Shown here: positions 8,268 to 17,319 of the stretch, piece after piece
How the letters are laid out: every line of letters starts with the position of its first letter
Position numbering within the stretch: the first letter of the stretch is position 1
Assembly: GCA_021404565.1 (NCBI GenBank)
Contig: JAAWWF010000009.1
Location: 124,001-188,000, forward strand
Source: Roseivirga sp.
GTDB lineage: Bacteria > Bacteroidota > Bacteroidia > Cytophagales > Cyclobacteriaceae
Direction: 5' to 3'
Length of the DNA: 64,000 bases
The notes under the pieces: model-generated
Seen by the model: the letters and a program-made list of their open reading frames with translations, nothing else
The model's database searches: none
Told to the model about the DNA's origin: nothing
Translations under genes and position numbers: made by a program

Positions 8268-10211
8268 ATGAAAAAGCTATTTCTTGCCGCTTTTATCCTC
8301 TTTTCTTATGGTCTTTACGCCCAAAAACCTGCTGAATCTATTCAAGGCAATTGGTTCAAAACTGACGGTTCCAATACCTGGGCCATAGGGCTGCATGAAA
8401 AATATGCGGTGTACGATGCTCAGTTCTGGGACTATGGTGAGATGAGCCAGAGCGATGAACTTTACAAGATAGAGCTGAAGCAGCCAAATGCCAGGAGAGT
8501 TATTAAAATCAATGAAATAACAGGCGGCTTGTACATCCGTGATGGAAAGACCTCAATGAGAGTGGAGGCCAAGAGGCAAAGCGAAGACCGACTTCGTTTG
8601 AAAAATGGAAAGAGCTTCGGTTCTGACTTTATCAGTCCTGATCAGGTAGAGCTTATGGGGATTTTGCAGCACAAAGAAAAAATGGCGCTTACCGCTTCGG
8701 TGATTTATAATGATCCATTCAGCGAAGCCCAGCAGAAATATACCGTTAATGTGGACGACCAGGGCAGATTCAAGCTGAACTTTCCTTTGAAGAGTCCTCA
8801 GACAGTGATGCTGACTGTAGGAGAGACTTTTCTGGTATACCTGGCCGAGCCGGGTGCAAAACAAGCTATGTGGATTGATGAGGAGTCTTTTATGGGGGAT
8901 GGCAGTTCGTGGACGAGTACAAAGGAACTCTTGTTCATGGGGGACCTGGCTCAGGAAAATGAGGAGTATCGCATTTATAAGCCTCAGTATATGGAAGTCC
9001 GCGGCTACTTTGAAAACGACAGCATCCAGAAAGCATCGGAGCCCATGGAGTACCTGGCCTATAGAATCGGCCTTATGGAGAAGCACAACGCTTTTAACGA
9101 AGCTTACTTTGAAGCCATTCCTACCAGTCGAAAGGTGAGGGAACTGGCAAAACGTGAGGCGAGGCTATATGCTGCTGATGACCTGATGCGGTACCGATGG
9201 ATGAAGAATATGCGTACTACACGGGAAGTTGTAGATCTGCCTCAACCTTATCTGGAAAAGGTAAGGGCACTTATCAGTAATGACCCTGTAGACCTCCTTT
9301 CTACAGAATATGGGTCTGTGATGCGCGAAATGACCATGGGTATGATGCCTAGTGCCCGTGAGAGGGCACATGAAATACGTATGGCAAGAGTTTACGAATT
9401 CTTAAAAAGTAAGGCACTTTCTGAATCAAACAGGGTACTCGTTGACCACTGGCTGTCTACCGAGAAGGCTAGAGAGGAGCACTTTGGGATTGTGAAGTTT
9501 CCTGAAAAGGTGAAACCTTTTACAGATCAATATAAAGCCGAAATCAAAGATTTGAACTCAGTAATTTCTTTTGAGCTGATGCTCGAAAGGATTTCCGGAT
9601 TGGGTAAGCTGGCCCACTCCAGTGTTGTAAACACGTTTATAGATCAGGTTTATTTTTCTAAAGGCACTGATGTACCTGATGCCGTATGGGAAAAGGCCAT
9701 GTCTCTGGATATGATTCCGCTGGCAAAAGAGGTGCTTAAAACACGGAAAAGTGACCTTGCTATTCTGCGAAACTCCAAATTTGTGGAAGGAGTAGCTATC
9801 AGCGATTCAGAAGATGACATTCTGGCCCAGCTTAAGAATAAGTACAAGGGCAAGGTGGTTTATATCGATGTGTGGGCCACCTGGTGTGCGCCTTGCATAG
9901 GTGAGTTTTCATACATGCCGGATGTCAAAGAAAATCTGAAAGATCAGAAAGACGTGGTTTTCGTCTATCTCTGTGCACAATCCAAAGAAGAAAGCTGGAA
10001 GACCATGGTTAAAAAGCACAAGCTGAAAGGCGATAACCTCTACCTGGATGATAATAAGTATGCCATGTTTGATAAGACGGTCAATGTCACCGGCTTTCCT
10101 ACCTACCTGGTAATTACCAAAGAAGGTAAACTGGTACGAGAAGGTATCAAGCGCCCTAGCAGGAGTGATGAGCTAATCGATCAGCTAAAGGAATTTGCAG
10201 GTAGGAAGTAA
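8268..10211 (+). CDS. TlpA-type thioredoxin-fold protein with long N-terminal region
   Basis: This 647-residue exported protein (signal MKKLFLAAFILFSYGLYAQ) ends in a thioredoxin-like domain of about 140 residues: GKVVYIDVWATWCAPCIGEF places the redox-active Cys-x-x-Cys (WCAPC) at residues 539-543, with the cis-Pro in GFPTYLVIT. TlpA/ResA proteins reduce periplasmic disulfides, for example during cytochrome c maturation. The preceding 500 residues have no domain I recognise; long N-terminal extensions are common in Bacteroidota TlpA-like proteins. The gene stands alone, with the terminator at 8071-8107 upstream and a convergent VOC gene downstream. Confidence 0.85.
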   Translation: MKKLFLAAFILFSYGLYAQKPAESIQGNWFKTDGSNTWAIGLHEKYAVYDAQFWDYGEMSQSDELYKIELKQPNARRVIKINEITGGLYIRDGKTSMRVEAKRQSEDRLRLKNGKSFGSDFISPDQVELMGILQHKEKMALTASVIYNDPFSEAQQKYTVNVDDQGRFKLNFPLKSPQTVMLTVGETFLVYLAEPGAKQAMWIDEESFMGDGSSWTSTKELLFMGDLAQENEEYRIYKPQYMEVRGYFENDSIQKASEPMEYLAYRIGLMEKHNAFNEAYFEAIPTSRKVRELAKREARLYAADDLMRYRWMKNMRTTREVVDLPQPYLEKVRALISNDPVDLLSTEYGSVMREMTMGMMPSARERAHEIRMARVYEFLKSKALSESNRVLVDHWLSTEKAREEHFGIVKFPEKVKPFTDQYKAEIKDLNSVISFELMLERISGLGKLAHSSVVNTFIDQVYFSKGTDVPDAVWEKAMSLDMIPLAKEVLKTRKSDLAILRNSKFVEGVAISDSEDDILAQLKNKYKGKVVYIDVWATWCAPCIGEFSYMPDVKENLKDQKDVVFVYLCAQSKEESWKTMVKKHKLKGDNLYLDDNKYAMFDKTVNVTGFPTYLVITKEGKLVREGIKRPSRSDELIDQLKEFAGRK

Positions 10212-10244
10212 GATCGTTCTGACGCTCTTGCCTATTGTGTGCTA

Positions 10245-10673
10245 TTAATGAGCGAAAAGCTGACCGACATTCCTGAAGGCCTTGAACTCCAATGCGTTTC
10301 CCTCGGGATCCAGGAAAAACATCGTAGCCTGCTCACCAGCCTGACCTTCAAAGCGGGTATAAGGCTCGATGGCGAAGTCGGTTTTAATGCCTTTGAGCTT
10401 GTCTGCTAACTGAGTCCATTGAGCCCAGTCCAGCACAACACCAAAGTGAGGTACTGGTACACTATGTCCATCTACAGGGTTGCAGGCTTGCTTATTGGGA
10501 ATAGCAAAGGAAGGTACCTGATGAATCACCAGCTGATGCCCGAAGAAGTTCAGGTCGACCCACTGCTCATTACTTCGTCCTTCTTCACACCCCAGTGTTT
10601 CTGTATAGAATTTGCGGCAGCTTTGGAGATCAGCTACGGGAATGGCCAGGTGGAAGGGTGATAAATTTTTCAT
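10245..10673 (-). CDS. VOC family protein (glyoxalase/dioxygenase-like)
   Basis: This 142-residue protein has the two beta-alpha-beta-beta-beta modules of the vicinal oxygen chelate fold: FHLAIPVADLQSCRKFYTETLGC at the start and HFGVVLDWAQWTQLADKL plus FFLDPEGNALEFKAF at the end. His3-like and Glu ligands (HLAI..., NALEFKAF) suggest a metal site. Members include glyoxalases, dioxygenases and antibiotic-binding proteins; the reaction is not predictable. It is divergent from the Lrp-type regulator, with 118 bp between them, so that regulator could control it. Confidence 0.85.
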   Translation of the reverse strand: MKNLSPFHLAIPVADLQSCRKFYTETLGCEEGRSNEQWVDLNFFGHQLVIHQVPSFAIPNKQACNPVDGHSVPVPHFGVVLDWAQWTQLADKLKGIKTDFAIEPYTRFEGQAGEQATMFFLDPEGNALEFKAFRNVGQLFAH

Positions 10674-10729
10674 GATAAATCTGATTCGCGTTTGTACACG
10701 AAATTATTGGAGAATCAGTCAATTTGATA

Positions 10730-10760
10730 CTTGATTCAATTGTGTAAAGGAGTAATTTTG
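10730..10760 (+). promoter_or_regulatory. Bacteroidota-type promoter of the Lrp/AsnC gene
   Basis: CTTG at 10730-10733, then 19 nt, then TAATTTTG at 10753-10760 matches the Bacteroidota consensus (TTTG about -33, TAnnTTTG about -7), 31 nt before the ATG. A pair of inverted arms CAATT/AATTG (10720-10742) overlaps the -33 region and could be an autoregulatory site. Confidence 0.45.
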
Positions 10761-10791
10761 GGTGAATGGATTTTAAAAAGTAACAATTGCA

Positions 10792-11226
10792 ATGGATTCA
10801 ATTGTGGATGATTTAGATGGTGGGATTTTGAAGGTTTTGGGTCAAAACTCACGACTGTCCTTTGCTGAAATTGGCAGGCTGGTGGGGCTTTCTCCCTCGG
10901 CAACCCGGGAGAGAGTGCAAAAGCTGGAGGACAAAGGAATTATCACAGGTTATGGCGTCAACATTGATCATCGACTGCTCGGTAATGACATAGAGGCGTT
11001 TATCTCAGTAAAATCATTTCATGGAAAGCTAAAACCTTTTTTGAATGCTGTGGGTAGCTACCCGGAGGTAAAAAAGGCCTACAGAATTACAGGTGGGCAA
11101 AACGTACTTTTAGAGGTAATAGCCAAGGACAGGCTGGAACTACAAAAACTCATTGATAAGCTTATGGAATACGGGGATACCGAAACGCAGCTTATCCTTT
11201 CTGAGGTGGAACTGGGTGAAGGATAG
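10792..11226 (+). CDS. Lrp/AsnC family transcriptional regulator
   Basis: This 144-residue protein has an N-terminal winged helix-turn-helix (DDLDGGILKVLGQNSRLSFA, then EIGRLVGLSPSATRERVQKL) and a C-terminal RAM/AsnC ligand-binding domain (EAFISVKSFHG...VKKAYRITGGQNVLLEVIA). Such regulators form dimers to octamers that sense amino acids or related metabolites. It is divergent from the VOC gene at 10673 and is a natural candidate to regulate itself and that gene. The start ATG at 10792 follows a good Bacteroidota promoter. Confidence 0.93.
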   Translation: MDSIVDDLDGGILKVLGQNSRLSFAEIGRLVGLSPSATRERVQKLEDKGIITGYGVNIDHRLLGNDIEAFISVKSFHGKLKPFLNAVGSYPEVKKAYRITGGQNVLLEVIAKDRLELQKLIDKLMEYGDTETQLILSEVELGEG

Positions 11227-11233
11227 CGCAGCT

Positions 11234-11674
11234 TTATTGAGCAATAAAACTGCTGAATGAATCTGCCAGTCTGAGCACATCCCCGCCATCGTGATAATAG
11301 ACCCAGACAGAGAAATTATCTGATGGATCGAGATAAAGATAATCTCCGTTTTCACTGCCAATAACGAAACTTTCTGCCACCCGACTTAGCTCAATGTTAC
11401 CTACATTTGAGGTAGTGGAATCGTCAAAGGCAAACTCTCGTTGAACCTGAACATAGAGCTTCAAAGACTCAAAGTTCATAGCAATGCCAACACCGCTCAT
11501 TTCCCAACTTTCCAGTAGCTCAGATTCTCCCATTATATCCCAGTACCTTCCTTCATCATCGGGATCTTCCTCTGGATACTCATTGAAGGAGATTTCTGCT
11601 CCCTCAGGGTTTTCCTTTAGAAAATTCAGGTAGTCTGAAGGGAGGGCGTGATGGTATTTTATTGCTATTTCCAT
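11234..11674 (-). CDS. SMI1/KNR4 (SUKH) family protein
   Basis: This 146-residue protein shows the SUKH pattern: HHALPSDYLNFLKENPEGAEI near the start, FVIGSENGDYLYLDPSDN in the middle (the conserved 'GsdggGd.y.ld' stretch) and DVLRLADSFSSFIA at the end. In bacteria most SUKH proteins are cytoplasmic immunity proteins against secreted nuclease or deaminase toxins; some are solitary. The next gene upstream on the strand encodes a YD-repeat exported protein, but no toxin domain is visible there, so the immunity role is only inferred. Confidence 0.82.
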   Translation of the reverse strand: MEIAIKYHHALPSDYLNFLKENPEGAEISFNEYPEEDPDDEGRYWDIMGESELLESWEMSGVGIAMNFESLKLYVQVQREFAFDDSTTSNVGNIELSRVAESFVIGSENGDYLYLDPSDNFSVWVYYHDGGDVLRLADSFSSFIAQ

Positions 11675-11734
11675 ATGCTGATCAACTATCCGTTTTTGGG
11701 GGTATTTTGTTTCCCTGTTTAAACCTTATCCATT

Positions 11735-12715
11735 TCAATCAAAGTATTCATAGGTAGTTACAAAGTTCAGAATCCGGCCCTGATCGTTTTTCCAAATCTC
11801 GTGTTTTATAAGTCCATTTGGGTAGAAGCTGAATTCTTTTGTCCAATTCGGTTTTTCAGTATCCATGTCCAGTCCAAGTAAGGCATGAAGGTCGTAAGCA
11901 TCCCCTTCCACCCATTCTTCTGTCATTGGAGAAAGCGATAAAACCTTCTTATTTCCCTGCTCATCATATTGGTACTTATAGTGCTTGTTATTCATAGCTG
12001 TTCCGGAATCAGTTGTTTTTTCTTCTATCAACTGACCTGAGCTGTTATAAGTGTATTGGGTGGTACTGACCGAAGGATTTCTCTTGTCCTGCGAAGTAGT
12101 TGTTTCCTTGACCAATTGACCGCTATTATCGAACTGAAACTCTGTAATGTAATTGTCTGAAATAAGGCCTGGATGGGTGGTAGATGAAGTTTCTTTGATT
12201 CTTCGGCCATCACGATATTCATAGGAGAATGTTCTTGTCCATGAGCTGCGACCTACTACCTTAATCGTGCCATCATTTTCTTGTGTCTCCTGAATCAGGT
12301 TATTATCCTGATCATAGAGATATACAATCTTCAGTTCCGTTTTCCGGTCATCATTGGGGGACACAGGGTTTTCCCTATCCAGATCCATTACTTGTGATAT
12401 GGTAATCTGAGATGTCAGATTGCCTTTACTGTCATATTGAAAAGTGGTTTTCGTATCGAAAGTCGTTTCCTCATCAAATGAGAAATGGTAGTCTGAAATC
12501 TTCCTGCGATCTCTTCTATAGTTGATTAATGTGAGCAAATTTCCCCTTGAGCTTACAGTGTCTTCAGCCAGGTAGTAAATCGTTTTTACTTGTTTGACTG
12601 CCAGTTTTGACAGAAGACTGTCGCTATTTTGAAACTCCTGGGAAACAGCCTGGACCTGCGCCAATAACAGCAGTAGAATAGACAGTAATTTGATCCTTAT
12701 CATAACAAGATTCAA
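11735..12715 (-). CDS. Exported protein with YD (RHS-like) repeats
   Basis: This 326-residue protein starts with a signal peptide (IKLLSILLLLLAQVQAVSQ); the start may be Met1 or Met5. It carries about six imperfect YD-type repeats: YDSKGNLTSQI, YDQDNNLIQE, YRDGRRIKE, FDNSGQLVKE, YNSSGQLIEE and YDEQGNKKV. Such repeats form beta-hairpin sheets in RHS/teneurin shells, but this protein is far too short to be an RHS toxin and has no core domain or toxin tip. Short YD-repeat exported proteins are frequent in Bacteroidota and have no known role. It sits 23 bp after sbcC and 60 bp before the SUKH gene. Confidence 0.75.
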   Translation of the reverse strand: MNLVMIRIKLLSILLLLLAQVQAVSQEFQNSDSLLSKLAVKQVKTIYYLAEDTVSSRGNLLTLINYRRDRRKISDYHFSFDEETTFDTKTTFQYDSKGNLTSQITISQVMDLDRENPVSPNDDRKTELKIVYLYDQDNNLIQETQENDGTIKVVGRSSWTRTFSYEYRDGRRIKETSSTTHPGLISDNYITEFQFDNSGQLVKETTTSQDKRNPSVSTTQYTYNSSGQLIEEKTTDSGTAMNNKHYKYQYDEQGNKKVLSLSPMTEEWVEGDAYDLHALLGLDMDTEKPNWTKEFSFYPNGLIKHEIWKNDQGRILNFVTTYEYFD

Positions 12716-12738
12716 TAATATTTGAAACCAGATGCCAT

Positions 12739-15700
12739 CTACTCAATCTTAATTGAACTATAGCCCTGGGCATTCTTTTCCAGCTTGACTTGTACCGTGA
12801 TACGCTCTTTCAGTGCCTCAACATGAGAAATCACTCCAACGGTTTTTTGACTCTCAGACTGCAACCGTTCCAGAGTGGTCATGGCAATATCCAGGGTTTC
12901 CTGGTCCAGCGTTCCAAAGCCCTCATCTATAAACAAACTGTCCAGCGATACATTTTTAGAAGCCATATCAGAAAGACTCAGCGCCAGCGCCAGACTGATT
13001 AAGAAGGTTTCTCCACCGGATAGGGTGGTCACCGATCTTTCAGAGTTGCCCTGGTATTGATCTATTACTTTTAATGCTCCATCCCCCGTAGGCTTATCCA
13101 GCAGGTAGCGATCGGAGAGCTTGGTAAGCCGCCTGTTGGTAAACACCAATAGGTTTTGAAGCGTAAGACCCTGGGCGAAATTGGAAAATTTGTTGCCAAA
13201 GGCATCGCCAATCATTTTATTGAGCAACGACCATTTTTGCACTTCCTTGTTCAGTTTTTCAAGGGCTTCGGCCTTGTTTTGGATAAGCAATTTGTCACGG
13301 TCGTCCTGTTTGATCTTCTCGGCATTGCCCCCCAGTTCCATGGCAAGTGTGTTGCGTTTTGCCTTGTTGTTTTCTTTTTCAGTAATCAGCGTTTCCAGTG
13401 CCATCTCCGGTTGGGTGTCCAATCCGGTTTGGTTGGTTTTTCTGCTCTGTAGACTTTCTAGATTTGCCTGATTAGCCGTTTGCTGATTGTTGAGCGAGTC
13501 GCGCTGGTTTCTGATGCGATCTGCCTCAGTCTCGCTCAATAAGCCGGCATTCATGGCTTCTATGCTTTCGAAGCCGTGGAGGCTTAGCAAGGGTGTCAAT
13601 CGCTCCTCGATTTCCAGGCGCTGCTCTTTGGCCTGCTTGAGCCTGTTTTGTTCAAAGCTCAGTCCGGTACCCAGCTCTGTTACATTGGTCTGGGCAAGGG
13701 TAAACCTGTCTCGGTAGCCTTTAGCAGACGCGACAATGTCGGTTTCACTGAATTTGTTCTGACGCGTTTGATTAAGCTTCTTAAAATCAGCCGTAAACTG
13801 CTTAATGTCTTTAAAAGCCTGACTCAGCTCTTCATTAACCTTGAGCTCAGCCAATGCATTATGGGCCTCTTCCAACTCAAGGTTTTCTTGAGCGAGTACC
13901 GGTAAGCGACTTGTGAGTGATACCGCTGTCAGTGTTTCAGTTCCCTGATATTGATCCTTTAACTTTGAGTGGGTAGCCGAATAATCCTTGTGTTTTGTTT
14001 CCGCCTCTTGCAGTAAGGTAGCAACACCGGTCTTTTGCGTCTGAGCCTGTGTAAGTTGGGCGCTGAGCTTCCTCCAATCCTCCTCTTCCCTGGCCAAAGC
14101 CTCCCTGTTGTCTTTCAGTTTTATATCCAGTTCGGGCCTGTGATCTTCGGGGCTATGGGCCGAAAAGGGGTGATCTAAAGAGCCGCAGAGCGGGCAGGCC
14201 TTACCGTCAACCAGGTCGGGTCTTAACTCTTCCAGACTGGCTATCTTCAAAGCATCTTCTTTTTGCTGAAGCAGCAGGGTTTCCTTTTCCTTCAGCTCGG
14301 CCAAAAGCTGTGTGTATTTTTGACTAAGCGGAGAAAGATTGTCTATGGACTGATTCAGGTCAGCCAGTTCTTTTTTTCGGGAACTAGTCTCCACTGTGGT
14401 CTGGTCGAGAAGTAGCAGGTTTTGCCGGATTTCTGTGAGCAGCTCATAGGTCTCCCGCTTTTTTCTCAATGCGGCTTTTGCCTCCACCAGGTTAGTATTC
14501 TTGTTAAGCTCAGCTTTGGCAATAAGCTGTTCTTGTTTGGCCTCATTCTCCACAAGCAACCGCAGGGCTTCATCTGGGGCTATTTTATCTCCCAATGGGA
14601 GCGATAAGCCTGCTTTGATCTGGTTGATTCTGGCGCGTTGATCAATGCCCTTTTGTCGGCTCTCGGCCTTTTGCCTGTCCAATTCCAATACTTCCTGCTC
14701 AAAGGCATTCAGGCTATCGATAAAGCTTTGCGGGCTGACTTCCTGGCCGGTAAGCCCAGTTAAATCGGTCAGTAAAGCTTTCAGAGCAGCTTGCGATTGG
14801 GTCAACCGGTCTTGCTTTTGTGTCAGCTCATGCTGACTTTCGCTGATCTCTCTGTTAGCTTTTTTGTGTAGCTCTATATCTCCCGCAGCAGGGCTTAGCT
14901 TTTCGTGAAGCTTCAATCTTTTCAGTTCAGGCTGTATGCTCCTGTTGCGTTCCCGAAGCCTTTCTTTTTCTTCCGCGTTTTGTGTCAGTTCTCTTTGGAT
15001 TGAAATCAGCTCTCTCTTTACCTGCTCCAGTGCTTCCTGCTCCGCCAGAACCTTGTCAAGTGAAGCCAGATCTTCTTTTGCCTGATTAATGCCATTCTCA
15101 ATCTCAACCCGCTCTTCTGCACTGAGTACTCTGATGTCCTCCAGTCTGGATTTTTCCTGATTGGCCCGTTCATTTACTTCTTTGAATTTGGCAAAGGCCC
15201 GGGCTCCGATCTTTCTGTAAACCGAGGTACCGGTCAGGTTTTCGAGCAATTGTCCCCGCTCATTTTTGTCGGCTTTCAGAAACTTGGAAAACTCACCTTG
15301 AGACAGGATAATGGACTTGACGAATTGATTGTATTCGAGGCCTATGATCTCCTCATTTTTTTCAGGCACTTCCGATTTCTTCAGATCCAGTATGGTGCCT
15401 GTATCGTCCATCAGCTCCATGTGGTAGTCCTTCAGGGTGTTGTTGCGCGTTTTGGCTACACTCCATGAAGAAAGGTAGACGCGTCCCTTGATCTCATACT
15501 CAATACTGGCTGAGGCCTCTGTAGTGTGATGGGTGAGGATAGAGCCCAGCTCCTGAATTTCCTTTTTAGTGATTTTCTGTTTGAAGCGGGGGATTTTATT
15601 GAAAAGCGCGAGACTGATTACATCCAGTATGGTAGACTTGCCTGAACCGGTAGGCCCCGTAATAGCGAAAATACCGGCAGTTTTCAGGGGAAGCGCATTG

Positions 15701-15765
15701 AAGTTTACCTCATGTTCTCCCTTAAGGCTGTTGATATTTTTAAAGGTCAGCTTACGTATCCTCAT
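12739..15765 (-). CDS. sbcC: SbcC, ATPase subunit of the SbcCD nuclease
   Basis: This 1008-residue SMC-like ATPase works with SbcD to cut hairpins and protein-blocked DNA ends. Visible parts in order: Walker A GPTGSGKST (residues 37-45), the Q-loop region ILSQGEFSKFLK, a long coiled coil, the zinc hook CPLCGS near residue 522, the second coiled coil, the ABC signature LSGGETFLISLALALSLSD, and Walker B SLFIDEGFGTLD. All motifs are intact. Its ATG overlaps the sbcD stop by 4 bp (15762-15765), so the two are translationally coupled. Confidence 0.97.
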   Translation of the reverse strand: MRIRKLTFKNINSLKGEHEVNFNALPLKTAGIFAITGPTGSGKSTILDVISLALFNKIPRFKQKITKKEIQELGSILTHHTTEASASIEYEIKGRVYLSSWSVAKTRNNTLKDYHMELMDDTGTILDLKKSEVPEKNEEIIGLEYNQFVKSIILSQGEFSKFLKADKNERGQLLENLTGTSVYRKIGARAFAKFKEVNERANQEKSRLEDIRVLSAEERVEIENGINQAKEDLASLDKVLAEQEALEQVKRELISIQRELTQNAEEKERLRERNRSIQPELKRLKLHEKLSPAAGDIELHKKANREISESQHELTQKQDRLTQSQAALKALLTDLTGLTGQEVSPQSFIDSLNAFEQEVLELDRQKAESRQKGIDQRARINQIKAGLSLPLGDKIAPDEALRLLVENEAKQEQLIAKAELNKNTNLVEAKAALRKKRETYELLTEIRQNLLLLDQTTVETSSRKKELADLNQSIDNLSPLSQKYTQLLAELKEKETLLLQQKEDALKIASLEELRPDLVDGKACPLCGSLDHPFSAHSPEDHRPELDIKLKDNREALAREEEDWRKLSAQLTQAQTQKTGVATLLQEAETKHKDYSATHSKLKDQYQGTETLTAVSLTSRLPVLAQENLELEEAHNALAELKVNEELSQAFKDIKQFTADFKKLNQTRQNKFSETDIVASAKGYRDRFTLAQTNVTELGTGLSFEQNRLKQAKEQRLEIEERLTPLLSLHGFESIEAMNAGLLSETEADRIRNQRDSLNNQQTANQANLESLQSRKTNQTGLDTQPEMALETLITEKENNKAKRNTLAMELGGNAEKIKQDDRDKLLIQNKAEALEKLNKEVQKWSLLNKMIGDAFGNKFSNFAQGLTLQNLLVFTNRRLTKLSDRYLLDKPTGDGALKVIDQYQGNSERSVTTLSGGETFLISLALALSLSDMASKNVSLDSLFIDEGFGTLDQETLDIAMTTLERLQSESQKTVGVISHVEALKERITVQVKLEKNAQGYSSIKIE

Positions 15766-16988
15766 AGCTCACCCTCCTGCTGTACTGATTCCAAAAGCTC
15801 CTGATAGGCTTCTTTCAATAGGCTTTCTGTCTGGCTATCCAGCTCTTCCGATTCTACTCGTTTGGCAAAAACTTCAGTAGGGGTGAGGTCTTCAATATTC
15901 TCACCCTCATGAAATAAGTCAGCGGTGTCTTTGGCTCCTGAGCGAAAGGTGGTCTTGCTTTTGAGTATGGTAAAGCGCTCGTTGTGGGCATACTCAGTTT
16001 TCAGGTCTTCCACCTCGCTGATCATCACCGAGCTGAAAACTTCTTCTTGTACCTCAATTTCCACAAAGGATTGAAGTGCGAATTCGGGCTGATAGGCATC
16101 CAGCTTTTGGCGTACTTCTGTGAGGGTGCCGGTGAATTTTTTTAACTCGCGAAAAGCCGGTACTGGTAATACTTGAGGACTGTTGAGTTGACCATTTTCA
16201 AGGTTTACAATCAACACACATTTATGGTCATTTTTCTCCGAAAAGCTCAGCGCGATGGGGGAGCCGGAATAACGGATATACTCGTTTTTGCCTATAACCT
16301 GAGGTCTGTGAATATGCCCGAGGGCTACATAACCAAAAGCCTCAGGAAAGGCACTGGCGTCTACCGCTGCTGCATTGCCAATATGAATGTCTCTTTCGCT
16401 ATCGCTGGGGTCCGCACCAATGGTGTAGAGGTGGCCCATGGCCAGGGCAGGCGTATCAGGGTATTGGGTTTGATAAACCTCCGCCAGATCAGCATAGTGT
16501 TTCTTAATTCCCTCCCTGATGGCCTCGGTGCGGTTTTCGTATTGCTCGTCTGTTTCACGATTTCTCAGGTCTTTATCGCGTAGAAAAGGCACGGCTGCCA
16601 CAATCAGTTCTGGCTTGTCATTCTGATCGCCCACCTCAACCAATTCATCTTCCAGTGCTTCGGTAGCCCCGCCAATGACGGTGATATTGAGCTCATTTAG
16701 CAGGTCTTTAGGGGCATTGAGAAAACCGACAGAGTCGTGGTTGCCACCGGTAATGATTACCTGAAGTTTCAGCCCTGACAGGCGGGTAAGAAAACTGTAG
16801 TAAAGCTCACGGTCTTTGGCTGAGGGGTTGGCCAGGTCAAATACATCGCCTGACACCAGCAGCAGGTCGATGGATTCTTGCTCAATCACCTTATAGAGCC
16901 AATCAAAGAACATTTTGAGCTGATCTTGCAGCGGATGCTTGTGCAGTATTTTACCGATATGCCAGTCGGCTGTGTGGAGTATTTTCAT
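15762..16988 (-). CDS. sbcD: SbcD, nuclease subunit of the SbcCD complex
   Basis: This 408-residue Mre11-type calcineurin-like phosphoesterase provides the nuclease activity of SbcCD. The five phosphoesterase motifs are present: HTADWHIGK (residues 5-13), SGDVFDLAN, GGNHDSVGF, AMGHLYTIG, and ALGHIHRPQ. It is the first gene of a minus-strand operon with sbcC (4-bp overlap). The YD-repeat and SUKH genes follow sbcC closely on the same strand and might be read through. Confidence 0.96.
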   Translation of the reverse strand: MKILHTADWHIGKILHKHPLQDQLKMFFDWLYKVIEQESIDLLLVSGDVFDLANPSAKDRELYYSFLTRLSGLKLQVIITGGNHDSVGFLNAPKDLLNELNITVIGGATEALEDELVEVGDQNDKPELIVAAVPFLRDKDLRNRETDEQYENRTEAIREGIKKHYADLAEVYQTQYPDTPALAMGHLYTIGADPSDSERDIHIGNAAAVDASAFPEAFGYVALGHIHRPQVIGKNEYIRYSGSPIALSFSEKNDHKCVLIVNLENGQLNSPQVLPVPAFRELKKFTGTLTEVRQKLDAYQPEFALQSFVEIEVQEEVFSSVMISEVEDLKTEYAHNERFTILKSKTTFRSGAKDTADLFHEGENIEDLTPTEVFAKRVESEELDSQTESLLKEAYQELLESVQQEGEL

Positions 16989-17319
16989 TTAAATTGAGCG
17001 CCCTTTTTCGGAGAATTGAAGCTAATGAAAGCAATCTGTTCGTCAAAGGTGAAAGGGGTCGGATTTTAGTACCGATTGTTTCAGCAGTAGCGTACCGGGC
17101 TTTCTTCTTTTCCTATGCCGAGTTAAGAGGCATCTAAGAGAGAAAGTCGGATGGGGATCGCCTCGCTTATTAACCTAAGACTGTTTAGATATAGAAGGCG
17201 TAAAATATCTCGCAGATATGATAAGTGTCCAAACCAGTGATTGTTCCTCAGTGTCTTGCTTTTGCAATGACTCTAAGGGAGGGTAGCACTTCAGTGATCG
17301 GGCCACTTAGGTTATTATG
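16989..17319. other. Gene-free stretch of 331 bp
   Basis: No convincing reading frame is seen. It contains the sequence GGCGTAAAATATCTCGC (17197-17213), which resembles GGCGAAATATCTCGC at 19180-19194 and GCGGGATATTTCG at 18556-18568 in nearby intergenic DNA, suggesting a degraded short interspersed repeat. Confidence 0.4.
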
